Source: Candidatus Coatesiibacteriota bacterium (GTDB taxonomy: Bacteria; RBG-13-66-14). Taken from it: a stretch of DNA of 6,798 nucleotides. This document shows, one piece after another, positions 1 to 4,930 of this stretch. The stretch spans positions 1 through 6,798 of the forward strand of contig DAOVLG010000094.1 of NCBI GenBank assembly GCA_030631385.1, read 5' to 3'. The notes beneath the pieces were generated by a model, which did not search any database, was not told the DNA's origin, and saw only the letters and a program-made list of their open reading frames with translations. Made by a program: the position numbers and the translations under genes. Every line of letters starts with the position of its first letter. The stretch's first letter is position 1.

Positions 1-25
1 TCTTTCGTGTGTTGTAAGAGTACCG

Positions 26-92
26 CTCGCGGGAAGTGATTATCAAATTGAAAAAAGTCCTCGTCGCGGAGCCGTGTCCAGCTTCAAGCTGG
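26..92 (+). repeat. Dispersed palindromic repeat, copy A (left flank of cNMP gene)
   Basis: This segment aligns without gaps, by eye, to the reverse complement of 755-821, with about 57 of 67 positions identical. Its right end is the odd palindrome CCAGCTTCAAGCTGG (78-92), two 7-bp arms around one central base. The last 27 bases are nearly invariant between the copies (one difference). The head portion found in copies B and C is not clearly recognisable upstream of 26. No coding potential is seen. It is a member of an intergenic repeat family; whether it is mobile, structural or a binding site is unknown. Confidence 0.8.
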
Positions 93-207
93 CGACCAAC
101 GGGAACTATTAGTTACGCGCATACGCGGCAGATGCATTCAAACTACAACAAACTCTCGTCGCGTGGACTGTGATCCAACGCACTGCGTTGGTCCAGCTTC
201 AAGCTGA
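93..207 (+). repeat. Dispersed palindromic repeat, copy B with extra palindrome
   Basis: This copy starts directly where copy A ends, so A and B form a tandem pair. Its first 28 bases match the reverse complement of the right-hand copy (824-851) at about 25 of 28 positions, including the small odd palindrome AACTATTAGTT. Its 3' end repeats the CCAGCTTCAAGCTG core (193-206). The middle has diverged. Unlike copies A and C it carries about 19 extra bases just before the core, holding the perfect palindrome CCAACGCACTGCGTTGG (175-191). Confidence 0.75.
175..191. repeat. 17-bp perfect odd palindrome inside copy B
   Basis: CCAACGCACTGCGTTGG has two 8-bp perfectly complementary arms around a single C. 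It sits one base before the CCAGCTTCAAGCTG palindrome of the same repeat copy and is absent from copies A and C at the matching place, so it looks like an insertion into the repeat. Both palindromes begin TCCA. The single-base centre disfavours an RNA hairpin loop and is more like a DNA symmetry element, but no binding protein can be named. Confidence 0.7.
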
Positions 208-235
208 CCCGATTCCGGTGGAGCCGGTTATTTTT

Positions 236-244
236 TGCTATAAT
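236..244 (+). promoter_or_regulatory. Extended -10 promoter of cNMP-domain gene
   Basis: TGCTATAAT is a consensus TATAAT preceded by TG plus one base, the extended -10 form. It lies 29 bases before the ATG at 274. The region 17 bases upstream has no good -35 hexamer, which extended -10 promoters tolerate. It follows repeat copy B immediately, so transcription would start outside the repeat. Confidence 0.6.
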
Positions 245-273
245 CGAGGCGTCACGAGTGAGTGAGGTTTGCC

Positions 274-750
274 ATGCCGACACCGGACCAGATACGCGAC
301 GTGATGCTCTTCGCCGGTCTGGACGACACGGAGCTCGGAGTGGTCGCGTCCCATCTGAAGCAGGAGACCTTCGCCAAGGATGCCTACATCTTCTACGAGG
401 GCGATCCCGGCGACAAGTTCTACATCGTGGACTCCGGAATGGTTTCGATTACCCTCGCTATCGAGGGGATCGGGACCGAGGAGCTTCTCTACCTGGAACG
501 CCCGGCCTTCTTCGGCGAGATGGCGCTCATAGACGCCGCGCCCCGCTCCGCCTCGGCCGTCTGCCGCAAGGACACCCGGCTCCTCTCCCTCGACAAGGAG
601 GACTTCGAGAAGCTCATCGTAAAGGACACCGAGATCGGCAACAAGATCATGATCGCCTTCATCCGCACCTTCTGCACCCGCATCCGCAAGTCCAACGAGA
701 AGCTGCACGACTACTACATGATTCACAAGGCCTTCGAGGGTTCGTCGTAA
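274..750 (+). CDS. Cyclic nucleotide-binding domain protein (stand-alone)
   Basis: This 158-residue soluble protein is essentially one cyclic nucleotide-binding (CAP/CRP sensor) beta-barrel. Visible features are the N-terminal helix entering the barrel (LFAGLDDTEL, 12-21), a loop EGDPGDKFYIVDSG (42-55) and the phosphate-binding cassette FFGEMALIDAAPRSASA (79-95), with Glu82 and Arg91 in the positions that contact ribose and phosphate in the family. After the barrel come only helices (about 108-150) and a short tail. There is no helix-turn-helix, kinase or channel domain, so it is not a CRP-type regulator by itself and may act as a sensor subunit or partner protein. ATG 274 is chosen because GTGAGGT (262-268) is a well-spaced Shine-Dalgarno; the upstream GTG at 262 would lie in that site. 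It is monocistronic, between inverted repeat copies, with the right-hand copy starting 4 nt after the stop. Ligand and partner are unknown. Confidence 0.85.
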   Translation: MPTPDQIRDVMLFAGLDDTELGVVASHLKQETFAKDAYIFYEGDPGDKFYIVDSGMVSITLAIEGIGTEELLYLERPAFFGEMALIDAAPRSASAVCRKDTRLLSLDKEDFEKLIVKDTEIGNKIMIAFIRTFCTRIRKSNEKLHDYYMIHKAFEGSS

Positions 751-754
751 CCAG

Positions 755-851
755 CCAGCTTGAAGCTGGACACTGCTCCGCGAAGAAGGCTTTTCTCGAT
801 TCAATAATCATTTTCCGCGAGTGGCGCATAACTAGTAGTTCCCGTTGTTCG
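755..851 (-). repeat. Dispersed palindromic repeat, copy C (inverted, right flank)
   Basis: Read on the minus strand, this is the most complete copy: it has the head seen in copy B (CAACGGGAACTACTAGTT), the middle seen in copy A and the terminal palindrome CCAGCTTCAAGCTGG. Its 755-821 part pairs with 26-92 on the other side of the cNMP gene as an imperfect inverted repeat of about 85 percent identity over 67 bp. It begins 4 nt after the stop codon at 750 and has no T-tract, so it is not an ordinary terminator. Confidence 0.8.
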
Positions 852-875
852 CTCCCATTTACCTTGCGTAAAAAA

Positions 876-942
876 TGTAGGGTGGGGTATCTGCACCCCG
901 CCGATTTAATTACGCGGTCGCCCGCAGAGGGGCGACCCTACA
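876..942. repeat. GTAGGG/CCCTAC foldback repeat with two inner hairpins
   Basis: The outer arms TGTAGGGT (876-883) and ACCCTACA (935-942) are perfect reverse complements. Inside are GGGGT/ACCCC (884-888 with 895-899) and GGTCGCCC/GGGCGACC (916-923 with 930-937). The second inner stem shares bases 935-937 with the outer arm, so alternative folds are possible. The shape is that of a small non-coding foldback element. It is non-coding and is unrelated in sequence to the repeat ending at 851. Together 751-1025 holds these repeats, a short hairpin and the leader of the next gene, and no gene. Confidence 0.7.
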
Positions 943-970
943 CAACCCCACCGCATCCATTAAAATGCAG

Positions 971-995
971 AGCGGTGTCTATGCACCCAGCCGCT
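971..995. repeat. Short hairpin before the dUTPase gene
   Basis: AGCGG (971-975) can pair with CCGCT (991-995), or GGTG (974-977) with CACC (984-987). The stretch GGTGTCTATGCACCC resembles the inner GGGGTATCTGCACCCC of the foldback repeat at 884-899, so it may be a decayed partial copy. It lies in the probable leader of the gene at 1026 and could affect its mRNA, but nothing shows that directly. Confidence 0.35.
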
Positions 996-1025
996 GGCCT
1001 TTCGCACACGGAGACGAATACTTAA

Positions 1026-1568
1026 ATGGATGCCATGCACGATTCGAACGCCTTTCCTGGACCCATCACCGGTGATGAACTGCGGACCCTGCTGGGGGGG
1101 CACCCTCCCCTCGTTGACGGGATTCTCGACCCCGACGCGCAGATAACCCCCAACGGGGTGGACCTCACCGTGGCTGAGGTGGCCTGGATCGCCGCCGACC
1201 GGCCCGGACGCCTGGACTTCGATAACTCGGCCCGCCGGCTGCCGGACACGGAGGTCATCGCTTGGAAGAAGGGGGGGCTGGTTCTCCCTCCCGGGGCTTA
1301 CGTAATCCGCTACGCCGAGCGGGTGAACCTTCCCCATGACGTGCTCGCCCTGGGAAGGCCGCGCTCGAGCCTGTTGCGCTGCGGGGCCTATCTGGGTAGC
1401 GCGGTGTGGGACGCTGGTTACTCGGGACGGGGACAGGGGTTGCTGGTGGTGTATCACCCCGCCGGATTGGAGCTCGTCGAGCGGGCGCGGATTTTGCAAT
1501 TGATATTCTTCCGCCTGAAAGGGAAAACGGCGGGCTACCGGGGCGACTTTCAAGGTGAAGGCACCTAG
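1026..1568 (+). CDS. dut: dUTP diphosphatase (archaeal-type dUTPase / dCTP deaminase-like fold)
   Basis: This 180-residue enzyme of the dUTPase/DCD superfamily would hydrolyse dUTP to dUMP and diphosphate, keeping uracil out of DNA and supplying dUMP for thymidylate synthesis. Conserved signatures are GVDLTV (44-49), LPPGAYVIRYAERVNLP (87-103), the nucleotide-binding GRPRSSLLRCGA (110-121), VWDAGYSGRGQGLLVV (127-142) with the motif-3-like Asp129 and Tyr132, RARILQLIFFRL (153-164), and a C-terminal GYRGDFQGE (170-178) like the mobile motif-5 arm that closes the active site. The order resembles archaeal dUTPases more than the classic short bacterial Dut. A dCTP deaminase or bifunctional DCD-DUT is the main alternative. 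The start ATG has GGAG at 1010-1013, a rather long spacing; ATG 1035 is possible. The stop is 3 nt before the next gene, so the two are probably cotranscribed. Confidence 0.75.
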   Translation: MDAMHDSNAFPGPITGDELRTLLGGHPPLVDGILDPDAQITPNGVDLTVAEVAWIAADRPGRLDFDNSARRLPDTEVIAWKKGGLVLPPGAYVIRYAERVNLPHDVLALGRPRSSLLRCGAYLGSAVWDAGYSGRGQGLLVVYHPAGLELVERARILQLIFFRLKGKTAGYRGDFQGEGT

Positions 1569-1571
1569 GAT

Positions 1572-1991
1572 ATGGACAACGGATCGCCGAGAAAGATGCC
1601 CTACGGGGAGAAGCGAGGCCTGGGACCGGTTGGGCGGTGGCTCCTCGTGGCGGCCGGCTCGGTCTCGCTGGGGCTCGGTGTGTTGGGCATCTTTCTGCCG
1701 GTCCTGCCCACCACGCCGTTTTTATTACTGGCCGCCTTCTGCTACGCCCGTTCCTCCCAGCGCCTGTACGACTGGCTTCTGAACACCCGCCACCTGGGCC
1801 CCTACATCCGCACCTGGCGCGAAAAGAAAGCCATCCCCCTCCGCTTCAAGGTATTCGTCCTCGTACTGATGACGGTGTTCATTGTCATCTCGGCCGTCTT
1901 CTTCGTCGAGGCCCTCTGGCTGCGCATCCTTCTCGGCGTCATCCTCGTCGCCGTGTCCATCCACATCCTGCGCATCCCCACCCTCCGCTAA
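1572..1991 (+). CDS. YbaN/DUF454 family inner-membrane protein
   Basis: This 139-residue integral membrane protein is recognisable as DUF454 (YbaN family) from LPVLPTTPFLLLAAFCYARSS (42-62). Hydrophobic segments lie near 21-40, 44-58, 94-115 and 117-135, with a charged loop WREKKAIPLRFK (83-94) between the halves. The family has no well-established biochemical role. ATG 1572 has AAGGTGAAGG (1552-1561) upstream, inside the 3' end of the dUTPase gene, which points to translational coupling. The pairing with dUTPase has no obvious functional logic and may simply be a shared promoter. No terminator is evident after the stop; the promoter of the next unit begins within 15 nt. Confidence 0.85.
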   Translation: MDNGSPRKMPYGEKRGLGPVGRWLLVAAGSVSLGLGVLGIFLPVLPTTPFLLLAAFCYARSSQRLYDWLLNTRHLGPYIRTWREKKAIPLRFKVFVLVLMTVFIVISAVFFVEALWLRILLGVILVAVSIHILRIPTLR

Positions 1992-2004
1992 ACCTCTGGA
2001 ACCG

Positions 2005-2034
2005 TTGTCAGACCCCTCCGCCCCGTGCTATGCT
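2005..2034 (+). promoter_or_regulatory. Sigma70-like promoter for the SPFH gene
   Basis: TTGTCA (2005-2010) and TATGCT (2029-2034) are separated by 18 bp, and the -10 box has the extended TG-C prefix (2026-2028). A second TATAAT occurs at 2043-2048 without a suitably spaced -35. Either would give a short leader before ATG 2079. Confidence 0.55.
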
Positions 2035-2078
2035 GGGGGGTCTATAATCCCCATACCCCGCGCGTTCAAGGAGTACCC

Positions 2079-3104
2079 ATGGCCATCGAAATCCTTCAAT
2101 CCCTGGACAACTCGGGCGACGTCCTCGTCGAGCGCGTCCCCCGGGACGGCTCCGGCGACATCGCCTACGGCGCCCAGGTCGTCGTGCGCGAGTCCCAGGA
2201 GGCGATCTTCTACCGCGACGGCAAGGCGCTGGACCGCTTCGCCCCCGGACGCCACACCGTCACCTCGGCCAACATCCCCCTGTTGCGAGGCCTGTTGAAG
2301 CTGCCCTTCGGCGGCGAGACCCCCTTCAAGGTCGAGGTCTACTTCGTCAACAAGAAGGTCTTCACCGACCTCAAGTGGGGCACCCCCCAGCCGGTGGCCT
2401 TCCGGGACGCCGAGTTCGGCATCGTGCGCCTGCGCGCCCACGGCATCTACTCCCTGCGCATCACCGACTCCGGCCTCTTCGTCAACAAGTACGTGGGCAC
2501 TGGCAACCTCAAGCGGGTCGGTGAGCTGGAGGACTTCCTCCGCGGGATCATCGTCAGCAAGACCTTCGATTTCCTGGGCGAGCAGGTCAAGAGCCTGTTG
2601 GACCTGCCCGCCCTCTACGAGGAGTTCGCCATCGCGCTCAAGGCCAAGCTCACCGAGGAGATAGCCGCCTACGGGGTAGAGCTGGTGGACTTCACCGTGG
2701 GGGCGATCACCGCGCCGCCCGAGGTCGAGAAGGCCATGGACGAGCGCGCCAAGATGGGCGCCATCGGCGACATGGGACGCTACACCCGCTTCAAGACCGC
2801 CGAGGCCATCGGCGACGCGGCCAAGCAGCCCGGCGGCGGGGGGATGGCCGGCATGGGCGCCGGCCTCGGAGCCGGGATGGCCATCGGCGGACAGATGGCC
2901 GACGCCATGACGGGCGGCAAGGCCAAGGCCGCCCCGGAAAAATTGATCGTCTGCGGCAAATGCGGCCACGAGAACCCGGCGGGGAACAAGTTCTGCGGCA
3001 AGTGCGGCGTGGCCCTGCGCCCGGTCTGCCCCGAATGCGGCGCCGAGCTCACCCCAGGATACAAATTCTGCGGCAAATGCGGCAAGGAGATCAAACCGTC
3101 CTGA
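2079..3104 (+). CDS. YdjI-like SPFH domain protein with two C-terminal zinc ribbons
   Basis: This 341-residue protein matches the COG4260 / YdjI family (often annotated 'virion core protein, lumpy skin disease virus-like' or 'SPFH domain-containing'). The SPFH domain spans roughly 25-235, with the family stretches VEVYFVNKKVFTDLKWGTPQP, RLRAHGIYSLRITDSGLFVNK and the late GVELVDFTVGAI. A Gly/Met/Ala-rich segment follows (about 251-271), then two zinc ribbons: Cys292/295/306/309 and Cys317/320/331/334. In Bacillus subtilis, YdjI belongs to the set that recruits a PspA-type protein to the membrane, so a membrane-stress scaffold is the best inference. No pspA, ydjG or ydjH homologue is visible here. 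ATG 2079 follows AAGGAG (2068-2073); the upstream ATG at 2025 overlaps the promoter and is rejected. The last ribbon shares a 29-nt exact sequence with the ORF at 4481. The cupin gene starts 43 nt downstream, probably in the same transcript. Confidence 0.85.
   Translation: MAIEILQSLDNSGDVLVERVPRDGSGDIAYGAQVVVRESQEAIFYRDGKALDRFAPGRHTVTSANIPLLRGLLKLPFGGETPFKVEVYFVNKKVFTDLKWGTPQPVAFRDAEFGIVRLRAHGIYSLRITDSGLFVNKYVGTGNLKRVGELEDFLRGIIVSKTFDFLGEQVKSLLDLPALYEEFAIALKAKLTEEIAAYGVELVDFTVGAITAPPEVEKAMDERAKMGAIGDMGRYTRFKTAEAIGDAAKQPGGGGMAGMGAGLGAGMAIGGQMADAMTGGKAKAAPEKLIVCGKCGHENPAGNKFCGKCGVALRPVCPECGAELTPGYKFCGKCGKEIKPS
3061..3089 (+). repeat. 29-nt exact direct repeat, copy 1 (second zinc ribbon of SPFH gene)
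   Basis: These 29 bases encode the KFCGKCGKE half-ribbon and recur base for base at 4533-4561 in the same reading phase. The first ribbon of the same gene (near 2985-3010) encodes almost the same residues but with different third positions (for example AAG for AAA). Confidence 0.85.
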
Positions 3105-3147
3105 TGTACCGGGGTATCCCCAAACGCTAAGCCGGAGGTGAGACTGA

Positions 3148-3606
3148 ATGGCCGAGGCACGGATAGAGATAAAAAGAGGCGTGAACTTCACCGCAGCGCA
3201 CCTGCGGGGGTGGGCGAGGCTGGAGGAGTTCAGCTTCCAGCTTCCGGGGATGAAGGACCGCTACCCGGGGAAGTTGTTCATGAAAGAGCCGTTGGGGCTG
3301 ACCGGGGTGGAGATATCGCTCAACCGCCTCCCCCCCGGCGGCGAGATTCCATTCCTCCACCGTCACCGGGAAAACGAGGAGCTGTACATCTTCATCAAGG
3401 GTCGGGGACGTTTCCAGGTGGACGGCGAGGTCCTGGAGGTCGGCGAGGGATCGGTGATCCGGGTCGCCCCGGACGGCGTCCGCGCCTGGCGGAACGACTC
3501 CGAGGAGGACCTGTACTTCATCGTCATTCAGGCCAAGGTCGGCAGCATGCCAGACGCCTACATCGCCGACGGGGTCAGCGTCGAGGGAAAGGCCCAGTGG
3601 GACTGA
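3148..3606 (+). CDS. Cupin domain protein with incomplete second metal motif
   Basis: This 152-residue protein carries a single cupin barrel. Cupin motif 1 is PPGGEIPFLHRHRENEELYIFIKGRG (62-87), providing His71, His73 and Glu77 or Glu78. Motif 2, at 99-116 (GEGSVIRVAPDGVRAWRN), has the expected Gly, Pro and Asn but lacks the usual histidine: PDGVRAWRN stands where PxGxxHxxxN is expected. It could therefore bind metal through three side chains or use the pocket for another ligand. No catalytic activity can be assigned; it may be a sensor or binding protein. The start is secure: GGAGGTGA (3134-3141) is 6 nt before ATG. It is probably cotranscribed with the SPFH gene, but a functional link is unproven. 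Confidence 0.85.
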   Translation: MAEARIEIKRGVNFTAAHLRGWARLEEFSFQLPGMKDRYPGKLFMKEPLGLTGVEISLNRLPPGGEIPFLHRHRENEELYIFIKGRGRFQVDGEVLEVGEGSVIRVAPDGVRAWRNDSEEDLYFIVIQAKVGSMPDAYIADGVSVEGKAQWD

Positions 3607-3637
3607 CCCCTGCGGACGAACAGAGGTTCGTATGTAG

Positions 3638-3643
3638 TATAAT
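3638..3643 (+). promoter_or_regulatory. Candidate -10 box for the lipoprotein unit
   Basis: A perfect TATAAT lies in the 129-bp AT-richer gap after the cupin gene, 92 bases before the next ATG. No convincing -35 is present at 16-18 bp. The leader that would follow contains a 7-bp inverted repeat CCGTTCT/AGAACGG (3652-3658 with 3708-3714). The change in base composition supports a new transcription unit here. Confidence 0.4.
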
Positions 3644-3735
3644 ACAAAGCCCCGTTCTTTAAACCGGTTCAGCGCAACACCAATTTACGTTTGTACTACC
3701 TGGACTTAGAACGGTGAACTCAGGAGGGTAATAAA

Positions 3736-4488
3736 ATGATCGGGCAACGGTTTTCTTTTCTAACGTTCATCGCAGCGCTGTTATTGTTAATCGGACCGCA
3801 CATGGTGTCCTGCACGGGCGGTACGTCCATCGGCTCGGGCTCCGGCGGCTGTGATGGCGGAGGCTGCGATGACGCCGCTGGAGCGGCAGATCCGACCGCC
3901 GGATGCACGGGACCGGACTTCGGCTGTTCCAGCCCGACGAGCTCCGACGGCAACGGTGACGAGGTAAACAGGCAGACCCTCGTCTCAGATCACCTCAACG
4001 GCCAGGACCTGGACGTTGCCGACCCCCGGCTGACTGTGGCCCCCGGCGCGTTCATCACGGGAACCGTGGACCTGCAAAGCGAGAACTACGGCGAGCCGAA
4101 CTGGGTCGCCCCCCTGGCCGGCACCTGGAGCTTGGGCGACCACCGGACGAGCTTCTGGGGGATAGAGGACTGGATAGACACCGGGACGCAGACCCACCAG
4201 ACCGCCGTCGACATCCAGGCGCCCTTCGGGACAGGGAACTACTTCGTCTTCTTCGCCTGGGGCCACGAGATCGAATACTCCAACGTGATGTCCCTGACCC
4301 ACTGGGATTACTCCGGCGGCGACGTGTGGGACGACGGGGTGGACGTGGCCGACTGGGACGACTCCCAGGCCCAGGAGGGCATCGGCGAGGGCCGGGTCTA
4401 CAGCCAATACCTGAACGCGGACGGGACCTACGGGTGGCGTTACATCCCCGGCACCGCCGTCCGCATCGAGGTCGCCGAGGTTGAGTAA
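3736..4488 (+). CDS. Putative secreted lipoprotein, Cys/Gly-rich N-terminus, unknown function
   Basis: This 250-residue product is not recognised. The N-terminus is a typical export signal: Arg5, then a hydrophobic core LTFIAALLLLIG (9-20), then MVSC (23-26), which resembles a lipobox with Cys26 as the lipidated residue. A low-complexity linker follows (27-70) with Cys39, 44, 57 and 64 in Gly/Ser/Asp-rich sequence, possibly two disulphides or a metal site. Residues about 75-250 look like a beta-rich extracytoplasmic domain rich in Trp, Asp and Gly (WDYSGGDVWDDGVDVADWDD, 194-213), ending in a beta-strand-like RIEVAEVE. The acidic loops could bind calcium, but no known Ca motif is clear. The Shine-Dalgarno AGGAGGG (3722-3728) fixes ATG 3736. 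The 3' end overlaps the next ORF by 8 nt. The signal and coding status are good; the function is open. Confidence 0.75.
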   Translation: MIGQRFSFLTFIAALLLLIGPHMVSCTGGTSIGSGSGGCDGGGCDDAAGAADPTAGCTGPDFGCSSPTSSDGNGDEVNRQTLVSDHLNGQDLDVADPRLTVAPGAFITGTVDLQSENYGEPNWVAPLAGTWSLGDHRTSFWGIEDWIDTGTQTHQTAVDIQAPFGTGNYFVFFAWGHEIEYSNVMSLTHWDYSGGDVWDDGVDVADWDDSQAQEGIGEGRVYSQYLNADGTYGWRYIPGTAVRIEVAEVE

Positions 4489-4789
4489 GGGGCGTTTCTT
4501 TCCCAAACGCTGCGCCTACCTTGCCCCCGGCAACAAATTCTGCGGCAAATGCGGCAAGGAGCTGGAGAAGATCGGCGAGGCGGAGGTGGACTTCATGCCT
4601 GGCATAGACCGCATCACCTCCGTGGACTGGCACTACACCCGCGAAATTTTCTACTGCGCCTACGAGGTCGGGGGGAACTACTACGTGTCCGAGTTCGACG
4701 TCGACTTCGGTGCCTCCGACGACGACGTAGGTCCGCCGACAACGGTCACCGAAACCAGCTTCGGACAGATAAAGGCCATGTTCCGCTAG
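4481..4789 (+). CDS. Small ORF with degenerate zinc ribbon, TTG start, unknown function
   Basis: This 102-residue ORF begins with TTG inside the end of the lipoprotein gene (TTGAGTAA overlap). Residues 7-28 (FPKRCAYLAPGNKFCGKCGKEL) align with a double-CxxC zinc ribbon, but the first CxxC is broken: Phe and Arg stand where Cys is expected, leaving Cys11, Cys21 and Cys24. The rest (35-102) is acidic and aromatic-rich, with DWHYTREIFYCAYEVGGNYYVSEF (51-74), and matches no family I recognise. The start is weak: GAGG directly abuts the TTG, so expression would rely on coupling. GTG 4586 or ATG 4595 would remove the ribbon. In-frame sequence is open upstream only to a stop at 4412. It may be a real small gene, or the remnant of a zinc-ribbon protein fused here by deletion. 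The terminator follows 33 nt after the stop. Confidence 0.5.
   Translation: MSKGRFFPKRCAYLAPGNKFCGKCGKELEKIGEAEVDFMPGIDRITSVDWHYTREIFYCAYEVGGNYYVSEFDVDFGASDDDVGPPTTVTETSFGQIKAMFR
4533..4561 (+). repeat. 29-nt exact direct repeat, copy 2 (zinc-ribbon half)
   Basis: Identical to 3061-3089 and in the same codon phase. It encodes the only intact CxxC half of the ribbon in the ORF at 4481. Sequence on either side diverges quickly. Confidence 0.85.
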
Positions 4790-4821
4790 CGGACCTGCAA
4801 GGTAAGGCGTGAAACACCCGT

Positions 4822-4847
4822 GCGGCGTTGTTGCGACGCCGCTTTTT
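4822..4847 (+). terminator. Rho-independent terminator after the lipoprotein unit
   Basis: GCGGCGT (4822-4828) pairs perfectly with ACGCCGC (4836-4842) across a 7-nt loop, and five T residues follow (4843-4847). It separates the 3736-4789 unit from the hyp promoter 11 bp downstream. Confidence 0.85.
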
Positions 4848-4857
4848 CGTCGGCAAC

Positions 4858-4886
4858 TTGACAGTTCCCGATACCCCCGCTAAGCT
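4858..4886 (+). promoter_or_regulatory. Sigma70-type promoter of the hyp operon
   Basis: A consensus TTGACA (4858-4863) is followed after exactly 17 bp by TAAGCT (4881-4886), which keeps the key first, second and last bases of the -10 box. It lies between an intrinsic terminator and hypC and gives a leader of roughly 38 nt. No obvious operator is seen around it. Confidence 0.7.
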
Positions 4887-4930
4887 TCCGGGCGGGTGAT
4901 TCGCCAACGCCGTAAACCACCGGAGCGACC

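Noticed and set aside
26..207. Short CRISPR-like array in the tandem repeat A-B
   Set aside because: Only two adjoining copies, unequal in length, with no uniform spacers and no cas genes.
215..236. CCGG-loop-CCGG followed by a T-rich run before the cNMP gene, as a terminator
   Set aside because: The stem is only 4 bp and the T-run merges into the extended -10 promoter; there is no upstream gene in the window to terminate.
755..769. CCAGCTTGAAGCTGG as the terminator of the cNMP gene
   Set aside because: The one-base centre cannot form a proper hairpin loop without losing pairs, no T-tract follows, and the same sequence recurs in the upstream repeats.
258..1025. 255-codon + strand ORF overlapping the cNMP gene and the repeats
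   Set aside because: It is out of frame with the cNMP gene, runs through both repeat families and has an Arg/His-rich product typical of a shadow frame.
3111..3121. GGGG-TAT-CCCC hairpin between SPFH and cupin genes
   Set aside because: Only 4 bp of stem with no T-tract; too weak to call a terminator, and the cupin gene is likely cotranscribed.
2028..3191. 387-codon minus-strand ORF opposite the SPFH gene
   Set aside because: Antisense of a clearly coding gene with conserved motifs and a good ribosome site; the translated product is Gly/Asp/Leu-rich without a family.
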